From the NCBI GenBank assembly GCA_041392165.1, contig JAWKMN010000001.1, forward strand, positions 248,001-312,000: a stretch of 64,000 nt of DNA, given 5' to 3'. This document shows positions 60,384-64,000 of this stretch, piece after piece. Both the position numbers and the translations under genes were made by a program. Each line of letters begins with the position of its first letter. Position 1 is the stretch's first letter. This DNA is from Arenibacter sp041392165 (GTDB lineage: Bacteria > Bacteroidota > Bacteroidia > Flavobacteriales > Flavobacteriaceae). Below the pieces are notes generated by a model. That model searched no databases and had not been told where the DNA came from. It saw only the letters and a list, made by a program, of their open reading frames with translations.

Positions 60384-61883
60384 ATGAGTGAAAATAATTT
60401 AGACAAATTATTTCAAGAGAAATTGGCCAATTTCCAAGAAACTCCCGACGAAAAAGTCTGGAATTCCATAGCCGCTTCCTTGGATAATAAGAAACGATCC
60501 CGCAAACTGATTCCACTTTGGTGGAAAGTTGGTGGAGTGGCAGCTATACTTGCCATCCTATTTTTCGCGACCGATCCTTTTTCCACATCCGATGCCGTAA
60601 TACCCATTATAACGGATGTAGAACACAAGACCAATAATGACAAGGATTCCAACATCTTAAAAGAATCATCTTCCGAAGCCACGGGCATTACCGGTAACGA
60701 AGGGAAGAATATCGAAAAAAATGAAAGGGAAACTACCCGTCAAACCACTGGGGACAAAATTATTGATCCGTTGCAAAACAATGAAAGTATTGTTGCCGAA
60801 AACAATGCCAAAAACAATGCTCTGGAAAAAGATCCAAAGAATACCATTACTGCCCGTCCGGTCTCCAAGGAATTGGCCGATAATATTACCGGTACAGAGA
60901 GCCCTGATAAAAAAACAGAACCAGACCCGGCCCTTTCTGTGCAACCAGGGCCAGTAGACCGCACATTGCCCTCCAAGGAGCAGTCCATTCTCACTGAGGA
61001 GGCCATCGCACAGGGGAAAAACAGCCAGATGAATAAGCCTGTTGAAAATAATTTGGAGGTGGCCCCTGAAGACCTTCCCACAAACAAAAAATCAATTTTG
61101 GAAGCCATCGAAGAAAATGAAGTGGTCGAAGTTGGAAAAACACCTAATGGAAAGTGGTCCGCAGGTCCCAGTATTGCTCCGGTTTACTTTAACGGTATGG
61201 GCGAAGGGTCCCCTATCAACTCCATTCTTGCCTCCAATAGCAAAACGGGAGGGGTAACCCTAAGTTACGGTATTACGGTAGCCTATGAAATTTCCAAGAA
61301 ACTAAGTGTGCGTTCCGGTATCCATAAGGTAGATTATGGTTATGATACCAACGACGTCTCCTTTACGTCTTCTTTTAACGCTTCAACCGGTAGCCAGATA
61401 CGTAATATTAATTATTCCGACGACTCCCAGTCCATAATTTTGAACGACCCAAGGAGCGAAAATGTAATTCCCAAGCCCGGATCCGTATTTGCTATGGACG
61501 TCACTGGCAAAAATCCTACCCGCTTGGGAACAATGGGGCAGCAAATGGCATATCTGGAAGTACCTTTGGAGCTGAATTATGCCCTCTTGGACCGTAAATT
61601 TGGCGTCAACATCATAGGAGGGGTAAGCTCCCTTTTTCTGACCGATAATTCGGTAGTCCTGGAATCCAGTGGACAGACAACAAAGTTTGGGGAGGCCAAC
61701 AATGTGAATTCCGTTAATTTTAGTACCAATCTTGGGCTTGGGCTGGGGTATAAATTTACCCCGAAGCTTAAATTTAATGTAGAGCCGGTTTTTAAATATC
61801 AACTAAATACCTTTTCAAATACATCGGGTAATTTTAACCCGTATTCCTTAGGTGTTTACAGTGGATTTACTTTAAAATTTTAA
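60384..61883 (+). CDS. Putative dual-membrane anti-sigma protein (N-terminal anti-sigma-like, C-terminal outer-membrane barrel)
   Basis: 499 residues. N-terminus (1-45) is a small cytoplasmic anti-sigma-like head (FQETPDEKVWNSIAASLDNK). One membrane segment follows (LIPLWWKVGGVAAILAILFF, ~43-62). Then comes a long hydrophilic linker to ~255 rich in Asn/Thr/Lys/Glu, then an outer-membrane beta-barrel (KWSAGPSIAPVYFNGMGEGS to the terminal YSGFTLKF with final Phe). Such an architecture has been reported in Bacteroides as dual membrane-spanning anti-sigma (Dma) proteins. It follows the ECF sigma gene by 31 bases. Function inferred from this arrangement. Confidence 0.8.
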   Translation: MSENNLDKLFQEKLANFQETPDEKVWNSIAASLDNKKRSRKLIPLWWKVGGVAAILAILFFATDPFSTSDAVIPIITDVEHKTNNDKDSNILKESSSEATGITGNEGKNIEKNERETTRQTTGDKIIDPLQNNESIVAENNAKNNALEKDPKNTITARPVSKELADNITGTESPDKKTEPDPALSVQPGPVDRTLPSKEQSILTEEAIAQGKNSQMNKPVENNLEVAPEDLPTNKKSILEAIEENEVVEVGKTPNGKWSAGPSIAPVYFNGMGEGSPINSILASNSKTGGVTLSYGITVAYEISKKLSVRSGIHKVDYGYDTNDVSFTSSFNASTGSQIRNINYSDDSQSIILNDPRSENVIPKPGSVFAMDVTGKNPTRLGTMGQQMAYLEVPLELNYALLDRKFGVNIIGGVSSLFLTDNSVVLESSGQTTKFGEANNVNSVNFSTNLGLGLGYKFTPKLKFNVEPVFKYQLNTFSNTSGNFNPYSLGVYSGFTLKF

Positions 61884-61932
61884 GCCTAAGCCAGTTGATG
61901 TAGCCCAAATAGCGCCAAAGGGAATTACGGGT

Positions 61933-62673
61933 CTAGCAGGAATGTTCAAGCTCCTTCAATATGATTTCCCTGACGGATTCCCGCAACATTGCCTTGTCTG
62001 CCTCTTTAAGGGCATAGGTGACAAAAAACTGATGCACCCTAACACGTAGCCTTCCCGGACCACCACTGTAAAAAGTAAAGGAAAACCGCCTTTTATTGTC
62101 ATAAAATGTCATGGGTACGACCGGAATTTTATGCGCAATGGCCATTTTAAATGCCCCGTCCTTAAATTCATCCAAAATAATCTGTTCATCGGGCACCCCT
62201 CCCTCTGGAAAAATACAGATACTCAAGCCCTGTTGTAATCTTTTTTGTGCCCTTCTATAAACCGCAGTCCTACTTTTGGCACTATCCCTATCCACCAAGA
62301 TACAAACCCTTTTATAGAAGAACCCAAACAAGGGTATGGCCCCCAATTCCTTCTTCCCGATAAAAACAAAAGGATTTTTACTTACTTTAAGCATCAACAT
62401 GATATCCAACATACTGGTATGATTGGACACCAACATATAGCTTTCCCCTTTTTTAAGTCTTTGTTCCCATTTAATGACCGGAAAACACCCCATTCCATAA
62501 AGAATAACGTTGGCCCAGATATTACGGGCCATCCAAAAGAATTGCGGATAGGTCCTCTCGGAAATGGTAAAAAGAACCAAGAAAGGAAACATTACCAAAA
62601 TGGGCAAGACCGCTAAAATATAGAACCAAATCCGGTAGAGCGTGTGGCCTATTTTTTTTAGGTATGATAGCAT
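61933..62673 (-). CDS. 1-acyl-glycerol-3-phosphate acyltransferase-like protein
   Basis: 246 residues. Acyltransferase HX4D motif NHTSMLDIMLML, then GKKELGAIPLFGFFYKRVCI, the FPEGG motif CIFPEGGVPDEQI and VPVVPMTFYDNKR. One N-terminal hydrophobic segment (LAVLPILVMFPFLVLFTI). It likely makes phosphatidic acid from lysophosphatidate at the inner membrane. Convergent with the ECF pair, divergent from trpS. Confidence 0.92.
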   Translation of the reverse strand: MLSYLKKIGHTLYRIWFYILAVLPILVMFPFLVLFTISERTYPQFFWMARNIWANVILYGMGCFPVIKWEQRLKKGESYMLVSNHTSMLDIMLMLKVSKNPFVFIGKKELGAIPLFGFFYKRVCILVDRDSAKSRTAVYRRAQKRLQQGLSICIFPEGGVPDEQIILDEFKDGAFKMAIAHKIPVVPMTFYDNKRRFSFTFYSGGPGRLRVRVHQFFVTYALKEADKAMLRESVREIILKELEHSC

Positions 62674-62716
62674 GTCGTCAAAAGTAATAATTTTAGTCCT
62701 TCTTTAGAATTTCTTT

Positions 62717-62724
62717 TACCTTTG
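62717..62724 (+). promoter_or_regulatory. -7 promoter element of trpS
   Basis: TACCTTTG fits TAnnTTTG, 21 bases before the trpS ATG. Confidence 0.6.
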
Positions 62725-62745
62725 TCCTTCTTTGAAAATTAAATA

Positions 62746-63714
62746 ATGGCAAGAATCTTAACCGGCATACAAAGTACGGGAACCCCACATCTGGGGAACA
62801 TTTTGGGAGCGATCATCCCAGCGATAGAAATGGCAAACCATCCAGCAAACGATTCCTTTCTGTTTATTGCGGATATGCACTCACTTACCCAAATAAAGAA
62901 TGGGGAGGTCTTGAGGAACAATACTTATGCAGTGGCAGCCACCTGGTTGGCATTTGGCCTGGATATTAACAAAACTGTCTTTTATCGGCAAAGCGATATC
63001 CCCCAGACTGCAGAACTGGCATGGTACCTTAGCTGTTTTTTTCCCTACCAAAGGCTAACCCTTGCACACTCATTTAAGGATAAGGCGGACAGACTGGACG
63101 ATGTAAATGCAGGTTTGTTCTTCTATCCCATGCTAATGGCTGCGGATATACTTCTGTACGATGCTGAAATAGTCCCAGTTGGCAAGGATCAAATGCAGCA
63201 TTTGGAAATGACCCGCGACGTAGCCTCAAGGTTCCATGCCCAATTGGGGGAAACCTTTGTAATGCCCGAAGGAAAGGTACAGGAAGAGACCATGTATATC
63301 CCTGGGACCGATGGTTCCAAAATGAGCAAAAGCAAAGGAAATTTAATAAGCCTATTTCAGACCGATAAACAATTGCGCAAACAGATCATGGGCATACAAA
63401 CGGACAGTACCCCTATGGAAGCCCCAAAAGATCCTGATACGGATAATGTGTTTGCCCTTTATAAAATATTGGCCAATAAAAGTGAAGTTGCCGAAATGCG
63501 GTCCAATTATATAAACGGCAATTATGGCTACGGCCATGCCAAACAGGCACTGTATGAAGTGGTCCTGGAGCGATTTGGAGAGGCCAGGGAAAAATTCGAT
63601 TATTATATGAACAACTTAAATGAACTGGATGAAGCCCTGGCCATCGGCGCCGAAAAAGCCAAGAAAGTGGCCGATGGGGTTTTGGAAAGGGTAAGGATGA
63701 AGGTAGGATACTGA
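62746..63714 (+). CDS. trpS: Tryptophan-tRNA ligase
   Basis: 322 residues, class I synthetase. HIGH-like motif as STGTPHLGNILG, KMSKS in DGSKMSKSKGNLI, and VGKDQMQHLEMTRDVASRF, GTDGSKMS-typical spacing. Charges tRNA-Trp. Full length for a bacterial TrpRS. Ends in VRMKVGY. Confidence 0.98.
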   Translation: MARILTGIQSTGTPHLGNILGAIIPAIEMANHPANDSFLFIADMHSLTQIKNGEVLRNNTYAVAATWLAFGLDINKTVFYRQSDIPQTAELAWYLSCFFPYQRLTLAHSFKDKADRLDDVNAGLFFYPMLMAADILLYDAEIVPVGKDQMQHLEMTRDVASRFHAQLGETFVMPEGKVQEETMYIPGTDGSKMSKSKGNLISLFQTDKQLRKQIMGIQTDSTPMEAPKDPDTDNVFALYKILANKSEVAEMRSNYINGNYGYGHAKQALYEVVLERFGEAREKFDYYMNNLNELDEALAIGAEKAKKVADGVLERVRMKVGY

Positions 63715-63873
63715 TCATATAGAAAATAAACCCATTGGTTGGTTTGCTCCATGCCATAATACCTTCCCACAAAAATATTTGGGTTGAACGGTAGTTTATG
63801 TTCCATGTAATGCCCAACAACTTCATTGTTCATTAAAAAAACACCCTTTTACATACCTATTGGTCTGTTAATT

Positions 63874-64000
63874 TTAAATAGCTTCGAACAATTTACCCGG
63901 AAGTGGCCTCACTACACCTTTCATTTCCATATTCAATAAGGTAGAGGAAACCTTATATATGGGCAGTTTACAGTCCAGGGCAATATGGTCCAACATTTTT
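63874..64000 (-). CDS. dprA: DNA-processing protein DprA, C-terminal end, truncated by window edge
   Basis: 42 codons open from base 64000 to TAA at 63874: MLDHIALDCKLPIYKVSSTL followed by LNMEMKGVVRPLPGKLFEAI. This is the typical winged-helix end of DprA (LLxMELKGxVRxLPG). DprA loads RecA on incoming single-stranded DNA in transformation. The rest of the gene lies outside the window. Confidence 0.9.
   Translation of the reverse strand, partial: KMLDHIALDCKLPIYKVSSTLLNMEMKGVVRPLPGKLFEAI

Noticed and set aside
63603..63833. Minus-strand ORF starting MNNEVVGHYMEHKLPFN over the end of trpS
   Set aside because: Over half of it lies antisense to trpS, and its C-terminal part is the shadow of a well-conserved gene. 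The first 40 residues look protein-like but no family fits.

Overview
The window looks like a chromosomal segment of a member of the Flavobacteriaceae (Bacteroidota), probably marine. The base composition is AT-rich. Promoters match the Bacteroidota -7 element TAnnTTTG, and Shine-Dalgarno sequences are rare. The window carries gldH (gliding lipoprotein), a subtilase with a C-terminal type IX secretion sorting domain, DUF3078 and DUF2480 proteins, a three-gene sdhCAB of the menaquinone type, and many lipoproteins with Bacteroidota-style lipoboxes. No rRNA or tRNA gene and no CRISPR array was seen.

Layout. 1-7.5 kb is an accessory carbohydrate region on the minus strand: a partial SGNH esterase with a GxDLY domain, an FKBP lipoprotein, a Tat-exported Gfo/Idh/MocA oxidoreductase, a GNAT enzyme, a GH16 glycosidase, a frameshifted ThuA lipoprotein and an AraC regulator. 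7.7-16.2 kb is a haem (tetrapyrrole) gene cluster: hemA (one apparent frameshift), hemC, hemD, hemE, an EI24 membrane protein, hemF, a YchJ-like protein and hemB. It is interrupted between the EI24 gene and hemF by a REP-associated tyrosine transposase (RAYT) lying between two ~196-bp direct repeats, each with three REP hairpins. 16.2-20.8 kb holds a DinB-like protein, a serine hydrolase, a CNNM/CBS protein, ogt and a 3'-5' exonuclease. 20.8-23.0 kb is a T9SS subtilase broken by nine single-base frameshifts. 23.2-26.4 kb has an EEP nuclease, hflX and a DUF3078 protein. 26.5-33.4 kb is a complete SUF iron-sulphur operon (sufA-B-C-D-S-E, a sufT-like gene, DUF2480). 33.9-38.6 kb has a large cytochrome c/PA14/beta-propeller lipoprotein divergent from a second Tat-exported Gfo/Idh enzyme. 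39-49.5 kb has thiL, a zinc-ribbon protein, pepP, a small membrane protein, sdhC-sdhA-[four-helix-bundle gene]-sdhB, an orphan vsr and a methionine-type aminotransferase. 49.9-57.2 kb has scoA-[four-helix-bundle gene]-scoB, a class A PBP, gldH, ricT and trhO. 57.9-64 kb has recA, a lipoprotein, an ECF sigma factor with a putative dual-membrane anti-sigma protein, an acyltransferase, trpS and a partial dprA.

How it fits together. Haem, Fe-S and succinate dehydrogenase genes are physically close, but they are ordinary housekeeping modules. The two Tat Gfo/Idh enzymes, GH16, ThuA and the cytochrome/PA14 lipoprotein suggest periplasmic breakdown and oxidation of glycosides.

Most unusual points: (1) the ECF sigma/anti-sigma pair, in which the anti-sigma protein appears to run from the cytoplasm through the inner membrane to an outer-membrane barrel; (2) the REP-RAYT-REP sandwich inside the hem cluster; (3) two four-helix-bundle (S23/IVP-family) genes inserted between partner genes of sdh and sco, the sdh one enclosed by complementary ends like a 23S rRNA intervening sequence; (4) eleven correctable single-base frameshifts, nine of them in one gene, which point to either recent decay or assembly error; (5) several dispersed repeats and gene relics in the intergenic DNA.
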